A DNA stretch of 28,262 nucleotides from a virus, in IMG/VR virus record IMGVR_UViG_3300042197_002487, positions 1 through 28,262 of that record; one strand, given 5' to 3'. Positions 15,533 through 21,779 of the stretch are shown in pieces. Both the position numbers and the translations under genes were made by a program. Under the pieces are notes generated by a model. That model was not told the DNA's origin and made no database searches. It saw only the letters and a program-made list of their open reading frames with translations. Numbering within the stretch: the first letter of the stretch is position 1; the number at the start of each line of letters is the position of its first letter.

Positions 15533-16099
15533 ATGATTGTTGTGGAGAATGAGGAAACTAATAACAAAAAATCTAGTTTTGATTATGATAAATTAACCAA
15601 AGCTAGAGTATTTATTAGATGTATGTTGGGTTATCCTTTTGATTTTTATGGTGAAGATTTTCACAATTGTTATATAGGTAAAACAGATCCAGTAATATAC
15701 CTTGTATTTAAGAAACCTTATAAAGATATTTATTCTTTTAATAAGGTAAATGATTTATTAAATACAGATGAATACTATTGTGGAACAAAATCTACAAATA
15801 GTTGGCATATTATTAAGATGAATATACCTCAACAATATGTGAATGATTATTATAAATTTATAGATGGTAAGTATTCTAAAATGTCTGAAGACTATAAAGA
15901 ACATCTACTAAATATGTTGTTAAAATATGATGTTACTAAACTAGTTTATAAGAAAATTAAAGAATGTTTATATCCTACTAAAGAAGCTAGAAAGAAGCTT
16001 GAAGATGAACTAGGTGTTATATTAGATCCTAGTGCAGAAGTAATGAGTATACCAAACTTAGATATTGAAATTTATAAAGATGAATACTTTAAGAACTAG
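15533..16099 (+). CDS. Uncharacterised 188-aa protein
   Basis: No family is assigned. After a hydrophilic N terminus, FIRCMLGYPFDFYGEDFHNC and VIYLVFKKPYKDIY look like a compact alpha/beta domain. The C-terminal 60 residues are helical, with LYPTKEARKKLEDELG. It lies 17 nt after the exonuclease and ends with TAG 4 nt before the diphosphohydrolase gene, in the replication operon. Confidence 0.65.
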   Translation: MIVVENEETNNKKSSFDYDKLTKARVFIRCMLGYPFDFYGEDFHNCYIGKTDPVIYLVFKKPYKDIYSFNKVNDLLNTDEYYCGTKSTNSWHIIKMNIPQQYVNDYYKFIDGKYSKMSEDYKEHLLNMLLKYDVTKLVYKKIKECLYPTKEARKKLEDELGVILDPSAEVMSIPNLDIEIYKDEYFKN

Positions 16100-16103
16100 T
16101 GAA

Positions 16104-16472
16104 ATGGCTACAAAGTTTGATAAAGGTAAACCTAGTTTTACTAGTATACCTCAAAAGGCTTTATTAGAAGTAGCAAAAGGCTTTACTGTTGGATTAAATA
16201 AATATGGACAATTTAATTACTCCAAACCAATGCCTGTTACTAGATACTTAGATGCTTTACATAGGCATTTAAATCAGTATCTAACTAACGTGGATAAGAA
16301 TGATATAGATGAATCTGGTGTACATCATTTAGCTTTAGTAGCATGTAATGCTTTAATGGCTTTAGATAGTATATTAACAGATACTGTAATTGATGATAGA
16401 AATAGTACATATATTTCTAAAAAAGAAGTAAGTAATAAACAAACAGAATTAATATTTGAACATAATGAATGA
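16104..16472 (+). CDS. dATP/dGTP diphosphohydrolase-like protein (DUF5664-type)
   Basis: The 122-aa protein starts MATKFDKGKPSF at the ATG at 16104, just after the upstream stop. Residues KFDKGKPS, LEVAKGFTVGLNKYGQFNY, YLDALHRHLNQYL and DESGVHHLALVACNALMAL follow the pattern of phage dATP/dGTP pyrophosphohydrolase-like proteins. These are all-alpha NTP pyrophosphohydrolase relatives in which Glu, Asp and His side chains bind metal. They change the deoxynucleotide pool by cleaving dATP or dGTP to the monophosphate. Next to a dUTPase and upstream of a ribonucleotide reductase, a pool-shaping role is likely. Substrate cannot be read directly. It overlaps the dUTPase gene by 8 nt. Confidence 0.72.
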   Translation: MATKFDKGKPSFTSIPQKALLEVAKGFTVGLNKYGQFNYSKPMPVTRYLDALHRHLNQYLTNVDKNDIDESGVHHLALVACNALMALDSILTDTVIDDRNSTYISKKEVSNKQTELIFEHNE

Positions 16473-16986
16473 AGAAGTAAAAGAAGTACAAGAAGACAAT
16501 GCAACACAAGTAAATCAGATAAAATATGCTGAAGACATTAAACCTAACTTTGTGTATGTTAAATTTAAGAAGCTACATCCTGATGCTAAAATGCCTTTTT
16601 ATGCTAATTTAAGTGATGCTGGTGCAGATTTAACTGCTGTAAGTGTTACTCATGTACCAGCTACTCCTGAAGAAGCTGCGTATTATGAGTATGGTACTGG
16701 TATTGCTGTAAAGATACCTGAAGGTTATGGTGGTTTTATTTATCCTAGAAGCAGTGTTTCTAAAAAAGATTTATTTCTTTCTAATGCAGTAGGTGTAGTA
16801 GATTCTGGATATGTAGGAGAGCTAAAATTACGTTTTAAGTATAAAACTAATCCTAAGATTTATAATGTAGGAGATAAGATAGGTCAGCTAATTGTAATGC
16901 CTGTACCTACTATTCATTTTAGTGAAGTAATTGAATTACCTGTAACTGATAGAGGACATGGAGGATTTGGCAGTTCAGGAAACTAA
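16465..16986 (+). CDS. dut: dUTP diphosphatase (trimeric dUTPase)
   Basis: All five dUTPase motifs are present: SDAGADL (motif 1), YPRSSVSKK (motif 2), GVVDSGYVGELKLRF with the catalytic Asp and Tyr (motif 3), GDKIGQLIVMPVP (motif 4), and DRGHGGFGSSG near the C terminus (motif 5). Motif 5 closes over the active site of the next subunit. The enzyme cuts dUTP to dUMP and pyrophosphate, keeping uracil out of DNA and feeding dTMP synthesis. An acidic N-terminal extension of about 25 residues precedes the fold. The ATG at 16465 is preferred over a TTG nine bases earlier. The gene overlaps its neighbours by 8 and 29 nt. Confidence 0.93.
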   Translation: MNEEVKEVQEDNATQVNQIKYAEDIKPNFVYVKFKKLHPDAKMPFYANLSDAGADLTAVSVTHVPATPEEAAYYEYGTGIAVKIPEGYGGFIYPRSSVSKKDLFLSNAVGVVDSGYVGELKLRFKYKTNPKIYNVGDKIGQLIVMPVPTIHFSEVIELPVTDRGHGGFGSSGN

Positions 16987-17179
16987 TGAAACTAGTGGTT
17001 TTATACAAATCACAGCTCATTTATTAGGTATAAAATCTGATCAAGTTATGACTCTTTATAATAGTTGTAGTGAAGAAGAAAGATCTATTATTAAAGAGTA
17101 TTTAACAAATGATCCTGATAAAGTTAAACCTAATATTGAAGGAATTATTAATAAATATTTAAAGAATGAAAGTAACTGA
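16958..17179 (+). CDS. Uncharacterised 73-aa protein
   Basis: A small acidic, helical protein with IQITAHLLGIKSDQVMTLYN and CSEEERSIIKEYL. No family is recognised. The ATG at 16958 lies inside the dUTPase motif 5 coding sequence in another frame, giving a 29-nt overlap. The first ten residues are therefore constrained by dUTPase, and a later start is possible. It also overlaps the exonuclease gene after it by 14 nt. Confidence 0.55.
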   Translation: MEDLAVQETNETSGFIQITAHLLGIKSDQVMTLYNSCSEEERSIIKEYLTNDPDKVKPNIEGIINKYLKNESN

Positions 17180-17930
17180 TAAGAGAGTTAATAAGATCAA
17201 AAGATTATACTTTGATATAGAAACTAGTTATAATATTGTAAAATCCTGGAGGATTGGTTATGATATTAAACTAGATCCTAGTAGTATAATTAAAGAAAGA
17301 GCCATAATTTGTATATGTTACAAATGGGAAGGTGATAAAAATGTTAAATCTTTAACATGGAATAGAGGTGATGATAGTAGCATGATAATTAAGTTCTCAG
17401 AGATCTTAAATTCTGCTGATGAAGTGGTTACACATAATGGTGATAAATTTGATGTTAAATGGTTTAGAACTAGATGTTTGTATCATGGAGTAGCATTAAC
17501 TCCTTATATTCAATCTATTGATACTTTAAAAGAAGCTAAGAAACTATTCTTATTTAATTCTAATAAATTAGATTATATAAGTAAGTTTATAGGTCTTAGT
17601 GGTAAAATAGAAACAGGTGGATTAGAGTTATGGGATGATATTATTCTAAGAAATGATAGACAAGCTTTACATAAGATGGTAACTTATTGTAAAAATGATG
17701 TTACATTATTAGAAAAAGTATTCTTAAAACTTAATCCATATTTAAAGAACAAAATTACAAAAACTGTGCGTATAGAAGGTAATGGTATTCATTGTGTAGA
17801 ATGTAACTCAACTAATATTAAGAAAGTTAAACTACGCATAAGTGCTGCTGGTAGATATACTCAACAGTATAGATGTAGTGATTGTGGTAAGTATCATTCA
17901 ATTTCAATTAAAAACCCTAATAAAAAGTAA
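17166..17930 (+). CDS. 3'-5' exonuclease (DEDD, PolB/DnaQ-like) with C-terminal zinc ribbon
   Basis: Residues 1-190 form an RNase H-fold DEDD exonuclease: LYFDIETS with Asp17 and Glu19, THNGDKFDVKWF with Asp93 and Asp96, and TYCKNDVTLLEKV with Asp178. This resembles the proofreading domain of family B polymerases and YprB-type nucleases, but no polymerase domain is attached. The C terminus has Cys210-x2-Cys213 and Cys237-x2-Cys240, a zinc ribbon that probably binds DNA or a partner. It may proofread in trans for a polymerase encoded outside the window, or process recombination ends. It follows the 73-aa gene with a 14-nt overlap. Confidence 0.82.
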   Translation: MKVTDKRVNKIKRLYFDIETSYNIVKSWRIGYDIKLDPSSIIKERAIICICYKWEGDKNVKSLTWNRGDDSSMIIKFSEILNSADEVVTHNGDKFDVKWFRTRCLYHGVALTPYIQSIDTLKEAKKLFLFNSNKLDYISKFIGLSGKIETGGLELWDDIILRNDRQALHKMVTYCKNDVTLLEKVFLKLNPYLKNKITKTVRIEGNGIHCVECNSTNIKKVKLRISAAGRYTQQYRCSDCGKYHSISIKNPNKK

Positions 17931-17931
17931 T

Positions 17932-18252
17932 ATGTATCCAAATTATTTAAATCAGTATCTTAACAAAATGTTATCAAATAGATCTTTAGAAGAATCTATT
18001 AAATCAGAACTTAATGAGTCTGAAATGACTAAAAAAGTATATGAAAAAAATGGTCTTATTGTAACAGAAATTAGTGGTAGAACTCCAAGTGGAGGTTACT
18101 ATTCAGAAACTACTTATAGTTACAAAGAACCTGAAAATAATAAACTTATTAAGCAAAAAGAAGCTGAACTAAATGAAGCTGTTAAAACTCAAGATTTTGA
18201 GAAAGCAGCTGTATTAAGAGATGCTATATTAGCTCTTAGAGAAAATAAGTAA
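17932..18252 (+). CDS. Small UVR-motif protein
   Basis: The 106-aa protein starts at the ATG at 17932, one base after the exonuclease stop. Its last 37 residues are a UVR motif: EAELNEAVKTQDFEKAAVLR followed by DAILALRENK. This is the helical hairpin that joins UvrB to UvrC and is also found in McsA and ClpC-type proteins. The N-terminal part has a helical segment and a beta stretch with GRTPSGGYYSETTYSY. No nuclease or ATPase domain is present. It could bind host UvrB/UvrC or a Clp partner, or form a coiled coil with a phage protein. It sits directly before the structured leader of the ribonucleotide reductase gene. Confidence 0.7.
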   Translation: MYPNYLNQYLNKMLSNRSLEESIKSELNESEMTKKVYEKNGLIVTEISGRTPSGGYYSETTYSYKEPENNKLIKQKEAELNEAVKTQDFEKAAVLRDAILALRENK

Positions 18253-18350
18253 ATGCTATTCTATATATTATTAGAATAAGTTGGGAATGAAGAGTCGGGG
18301 GAATAAATTAGTTCCCCCACTCAATTAAGTGTGGAAATTAAATAATATAT
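18253..18350 (+). promoter_or_regulatory. Structured 5' leader of class II ribonucleotide reductase (candidate riboswitch / nrdJ-type motif)
   Basis: This 98-nt gap has structure and G/C runs unlike any other gap here. Stem 1: TATTCTA (18257-18263) with TAGAATA (18272-18278). Stem 2: GAGT (18292-18295) and GGGGGAA (18297-18303) with TTCCCCC and ACTC (18312-18322), leaving one bulged C; AGTT (18279-18282) can add pairs with AATT (18323-18326). An unpaired GGGAA lies at 18283-18287. CCAC (18317-18320) can instead pair with GTGG (18331-18334), which would disrupt stem 2. The gene that follows encodes a B12-dependent enzyme. Known regulators of such genes are cobalamin riboswitches and the candidate nrdJ RNA motif. 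Which of these, if either, is not settled here. Confidence 0.6.
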
Positions 18351-20219
18351 ATGATAGAAAACAAAAAAGAAACTTCAATTGAAGTGTTAAGTGACATTGT
18401 TGTATTCAACAAGTATGCAAAGTATGTACCTTCTTTAAAAAGGAGAGAAACTTATAGTGAAGTAGTAGATAGGTATGTTAATATGATGTTAAAGAAATAT
18501 CCTCATTTAAAAGAAGATATTATTTATCAATCAAAATTTATATATGATAAGAAAGTATTGCCTAGTATGAGAGCTATGCAGTTTTCTGGTGCTGCTATTG
18601 AGAAAAATGAAGCTAGAATTTATAACTGTTGTTATCTACCTATAGATGATTATAGAAGTTTTAGTGAAATAATGTTTCTCTTATTAGGTGGTACAGGTGT
18701 TGGATATTCTGTTCAAAACAATCATATTGATAAGTTACCTGAAATACATAAACCTACTAAAGAACAAAAATATCTTGTAGGTGATAGTATTGAAGGTTGG
18801 GCTGATGCTGTAAGACATCTTATGGCTAGTTACTTTGGACTTAGAACTACTAAACCTAAATTTGATTTTAGTGATATTAGACCTAAAGGACAAAGACTTA
18901 TTACTGCTGGTGGTAAAGCCCCTGGTCCTGAACCACTTATGAGGTGTTTATTTGAAATAGAAAGAATTCTTGATAGAAAGAATAATGGTGAGAAATTAAC
19001 ATCATTAGAAGTACATGATATTGTATGTCACTTAGCTGATTCAGTATTAGCTGGAGGTATTCGTAGAGCTGCATTAATTTGTTTATTTAATGCTGATGAT
19101 GAAGATATGCTTACTTGTAAGTTTGGTAATTGGTGGGAAACTAATCCACAAAGAGGTAGAGCTAATAACTCTGCTGTTCTTGTAAGACATAAAATATCTG
19201 AGCAATTCTTCTTAGATTTGTGGAAAAAGATTGAGCTGTCTAATAGTGGAGAACCAGGTATTTATTTTACTAATAACCCAGATTGGGGTACAAATCCTTG
19301 CTGTGAAATAGCATTACGTCCTTATCAGTTTTGTAACTTATCTGAAATTAATGTATCAAATTTAGAGTCACAAGAAGATTATAATAATAGAGCACAAGCT
19401 GCTGCATTCTTTGGTACATTACAAGCAGGTTTTACAGATTTTCATTACTTAAGACCTATTTGGAAGAAAACTACTGAGAAAGATGCTCTTATAGGTATAG
19501 GAATGACTGGTATTGCTTCTAATGAAGTATTTAAGTATAGTCCTAGAGAAGCTACAGAAGTTGTTATTGAAACTAATAAACGAGTAGCTAACTATATAAA
19601 TATTAAATCTGCAGCTAGAACAACTTGTATTAAACCTTCAGGTACTACTAGTTTAGTATTAGGAGTTAGTTCAGGTATTCATGCTTGGCATAATGATTAT
19701 TATATTAGAAGGATGCAGATGAATAAGTCTGAAGCTATTTATGACTACTTAAGTAAAAATCATCCTGAGATTATACAAGACTATAAGATGATTCCTAATA
19801 GTGCTGTAGTAGAAATTCCCATTAAAGCTCCTGAAGGTGCTACTATTAGAAACAAAGAAACAGCTTTAGAGTTACTTAATAAGGTTAAGCTTTTAAATGA
19901 AACTTGGATTAAACCAGGTCATAATGCAGGTGAAAATACTCACAACATATCTGCTACTATATCTGTAAAAGATACTGAGTGGGAAACTGTAGGTGAATGG
20001 ATGTGGATTAATAGATCTTATTTTAATGGTCTATCTGTTTTACCTTATGATGGTGGTAGTTATGTACAAGCTCCTTTTGAAGATATAAGTAAAGAGCAAT
20101 ATGAAGAAATGATTAAACATGTTCATTCTATTGATCTTACTAAAGTTATTGAAGCTGATGATAATACTACATTAGTTGATGAAATAGCTTGTGGAGCAGC
20201 TGGTTGTGAAGTAAAATAA
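18351..20219 (+). CDS. nrdJ: Adenosylcobalamin-dependent ribonucleotide reductase (class II, monomeric RTPR type)
   Basis: The 622-aa enzyme reduces ribonucleotides to deoxyribonucleotides using a thiyl radical generated from coenzyme B12. YNCCYLP (Cys93/94) and FCNLSEI (Cys328) give the reducing pair. NPCCEIAL (315-322) gives the radical Cys317 and Glu319. The spacing from Glu319 to Cys328 matches Lactobacillus leichmannii RTPR (410 to 419). IKPSGTTSLVLGVSSGIHAW is the conserved phosphate-binding loop. The C terminus, ACGAAGCEVK with Cys614 and Cys619, is the re-reduction pair. It is shorter than the about 739-aa bacterial enzyme. No small subunit or activase is nearby, as expected for class II. 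It makes phage deoxynucleotides with or without oxygen if the host supplies B12. Confidence 0.93.
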   Translation: MIENKKETSIEVLSDIVVFNKYAKYVPSLKRRETYSEVVDRYVNMMLKKYPHLKEDIIYQSKFIYDKKVLPSMRAMQFSGAAIEKNEARIYNCCYLPIDDYRSFSEIMFLLLGGTGVGYSVQNNHIDKLPEIHKPTKEQKYLVGDSIEGWADAVRHLMASYFGLRTTKPKFDFSDIRPKGQRLITAGGKAPGPEPLMRCLFEIERILDRKNNGEKLTSLEVHDIVCHLADSVLAGGIRRAALICLFNADDEDMLTCKFGNWWETNPQRGRANNSAVLVRHKISEQFFLDLWKKIELSNSGEPGIYFTNNPDWGTNPCCEIALRPYQFCNLSEINVSNLESQEDYNNRAQAAAFFGTLQAGFTDFHYLRPIWKKTTEKDALIGIGMTGIASNEVFKYSPREATEVVIETNKRVANYINIKSAARTTCIKPSGTTSLVLGVSSGIHAWHNDYYIRRMQMNKSEAIYDYLSKNHPEIIQDYKMIPNSAVVEIPIKAPEGATIRNKETALELLNKVKLLNETWIKPGHNAGENTHNISATISVKDTEWETVGEWMWINRSYFNGLSVLPYDGGSYVQAPFEDISKEQYEEMIKHVHSIDLTKVIEADDNTTLVDEIACGAAGCEVK

Positions 20220-20225
20220 AATCTC

Positions 20226-20882
20226 ATGAAAACACCAAATAAAACAAAAGTGACGTTAAAAACAGAACCTAAATTAAAAGTCAATCTGAATGAAGAACAA
20301 AAAGAATTTGTAAAAGAATTTTATAAATATGATGTTTGTTTTTTACATGGTGATTTTGGATCTGGAAAAAGTTTAGCAGCTGTACATACAGCTATTACAG
20401 CTTTTAGAAAAAAACAATTTAGTAATATATGGATTACTAGACCAATGTTAAAAAATTCATTAGCAGCTTTACCTGGAACTCTTGAAGAAAAAATGGCTCC
20501 TTATACTTTTCCAATTATTCAAAATATGGAAGTATGTCAAGGTAAAGAAATTACTGATAAAATGTTAAAAGAAGGTGAAGTTAAAATAATGCCTATTGAA
20601 GTTGCTAAAGGATGCTCTTTTATAGATTCTGTTGTTATAGTAGATGAATATCAAGATATGAATTATCAAGATTTTAGAACTATATTAACAAGATTAAGTA
20701 AAGGTAGTAAAATGATTTTTTGCGGTTCTAAAGAACAAATAGATAAACAAATTGGTAAAAATAGTTGTATATATGATACAATAAGATTAGAAAAATCTGA
20801 ATTAGTTGGTTATAGAACTTTAAAAAGTAATCATAGAAATGAAGCTTTAACAGCAATTATAGAATATTTAGAAAATGCCTAG
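20226..20882 (+). CDS. phoH: PhoH-like P-loop ATPase
   Basis: The 218-aa protein has Walker A GDFGSGKS (42-49), TRPMLKNSLAALPGTLEEKM (from about 76) typical of the PhoH family R-P segment, Walker B VVIVDEYQDMNY, and RLSKGSKMIFCGSKEQID, matching the motif that follows Walker B in PhoH and related superfamily 1 helicase cores. SNHRNEALT near the C terminus supplies the arginine-containing motif. PhoH-like genes are common in phages; their role, perhaps RNA-related ATPase activity, is not settled. It starts 6 nt after the reductase stop and overlaps the next gene by 8 nt. Confidence 0.87.
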   Translation: MKTPNKTKVTLKTEPKLKVNLNEEQKEFVKEFYKYDVCFLHGDFGSGKSLAAVHTAITAFRKKQFSNIWITRPMLKNSLAALPGTLEEKMAPYTFPIIQNMEVCQGKEITDKMLKEGEVKIMPIEVAKGCSFIDSVVIVDEYQDMNYQDFRTILTRLSKGSKMIFCGSKEQIDKQIGKNSCIYDTIRLEKSELVGYRTLKSNHRNEALTAIIEYLENA

Positions 20883-21480
20883 TTTAAAAACAACAGAGGA
20901 ATTTATAATCAGTGCTATTAAAATTCATGGTAATAAATATAATTATTCTAAAGTTAATTATTTAGGTAATAAAATAAAAGTAACTATTATTTGTGATAAG
21001 CATGGTGAATTTTTACAAACTCCTAATGATCATATTGGAAACCATGGTTGTAGAAAATGTTCTGAAGAAAATACTTTGAATTATAATTTAAAAGAAGCTT
21101 ATTCTGAAAAGAATAAAGACTTTCCTTTAGATTTATATGTTATAGAGTTATCTTCAGAAACAGAAAAGTTTTTAAAAATAGGTATTTCTAAACAATCTAA
21201 AAGAAGATTTTTTAATATAAAAGCTAAAAGTGGTTATTTAGTTTATCCAAGATTAATTCTTCCTACAACTTTACAAGAAGCAACGTTATTAGAAGATTTA
21301 GTATTATCAAAACTTAGAGTTAAATATGCTAAAATATTTACAACTAAATTTCCTGGATATAAAGAATGTTTGGATTATAAAGCCGTAGATAAAATATTAG
21401 AAATTATAAAACAAGAAATACATAAAACAAGATCTGATCTAGTAGGTAAGATATTAGATTATGAATATAATGGTAAGTAA
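20875..21480 (+). CDS. GIY-YIG-type nuclease with N-terminal zinc finger (homing-endonuclease-like)
   Basis: Residues 1-65 form the DUF723-like module of phage endonucleases: HGNKYNYSKVNYLG, then ICDKHGEFLQTPNDHI and HGCRKCSEE, giving a Cys-x2-His and Cys-x2-Cys zinc site. The second half looks like a GIY-YIG nuclease of the T5orf172 or MUG113 type: DLYVIEL (about 86-92), FLKIGISKQSKRRF (about 99-112) with Arg, QEATLLEDLVL with the catalytic Glu, and a final FPGYKECLD. Such genes spread as free-standing homing endonucleases. It sits at the end of the operon beside an AP2 protein, and AP2 domains are also common in homing enzymes, so the pair may be a mobile addition. Confidence 0.72.
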   Translation: MPSLKTTEEFIISAIKIHGNKYNYSKVNYLGNKIKVTIICDKHGEFLQTPNDHIGNHGCRKCSEENTLNYNLKEAYSEKNKDFPLDLYVIELSSETEKFLKIGISKQSKRRFFNIKAKSGYLVYPRLILPTTLQEATLLEDLVLSKLRVKYAKIFTTKFPGYKECLDYKAVDKILEIIKQEIHKTRSDLVGKILDYEYNGK

Positions 21481-21502
21481 TAACAATTTTAAATTAAAGA
21501 TT

Positions 21503-21745
21503 ATGAAGAAAGGTAAAGGAACTACAAAAGGTAAAATTAAATGTGTAACTACTAAAACTATTAAAGGTAAGCGTGTTACAAATACAGGTGAAACACTTCC
21601 TAAAGGAATCTATGTTTCTAACAATAACCCTGATAATGTAACTTATATGGCACGTCCTACTATTAATGGTACTAGAACATACCTAGGTAGTTTTAAGTCT
21701 GTTAATCGAGCTAAAAAGGCTATTAAACAAGCTAATAAAGCATAA
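21503..21745 (+). CDS. AP2-like DNA-binding protein
   Basis: The 80-aa version starting at the ATG at 21503 avoids overlap with the nuclease gene; an ATG at 21461 is less likely. The N terminus is Lys/Gly/Thr-rich and basic. The C-terminal half reads LPKGIYVSNNN, then VTYMARPTINGTRTYLGSF and KSVNRAKKAIKQ. This is the three-strand-plus-helix pattern of AP2 integrase-like/ERF DNA-binding domains (GVY-x-YxAxI-LGxFxTxxxA). No catalytic domain is attached. It could be a small regulator or the DNA-binding remnant of a homing endonuclease. It is the last gene before the terminator. Confidence 0.75.
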   Translation: MKKGKGTTKGKIKCVTTKTIKGKRVTNTGETLPKGIYVSNNNPDNVTYMARPTINGTRTYLGSFKSVNRAKKAIKQANKA

Positions 21746-21749
21746 TAAG

Positions 21750-21776
21750 AAAGGGGAGCTAATAACTCCCCTTTTT
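21750..21776. terminator. Bidirectional intrinsic terminator between convergent operons
   Basis: AAAGGGGAG (21750-21758) pairs fully with CTCCCCTTT (21766-21774) around a 7-base loop, followed on the plus strand by more T (TTTTATTT to 21780). On the minus strand the stem is followed by CTTATTATG, less U-rich. It sits between the stop of the AP2 gene (21745) and the stop of the facing 1395-aa gene (21780), so it can end both transcripts. It is one of the few G/C-rich runs in the window. Confidence 0.9.
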
Positions 21777-21779
21777 ATT

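Noticed and set aside
16065-16103. Upstream TTG extension of the diphosphohydrolase gene
   Set aside because: It would overlap the previous gene, adds no conserved residues, and the ATG at 16104 directly precedes the KFDKGKP motif.
17842-17931. Upstream GTG extension of the UVR-motif gene
   Set aside because: It runs through the zinc ribbon of the exonuclease in another frame; the ATG at 17932 follows the stop codon directly.
18297-18318. G/C hairpin before nrdJ read as an intrinsic terminator
   Set aside because: No run of T follows the stem, and the next gene starts about 30 nt later; a leader structure fits better.
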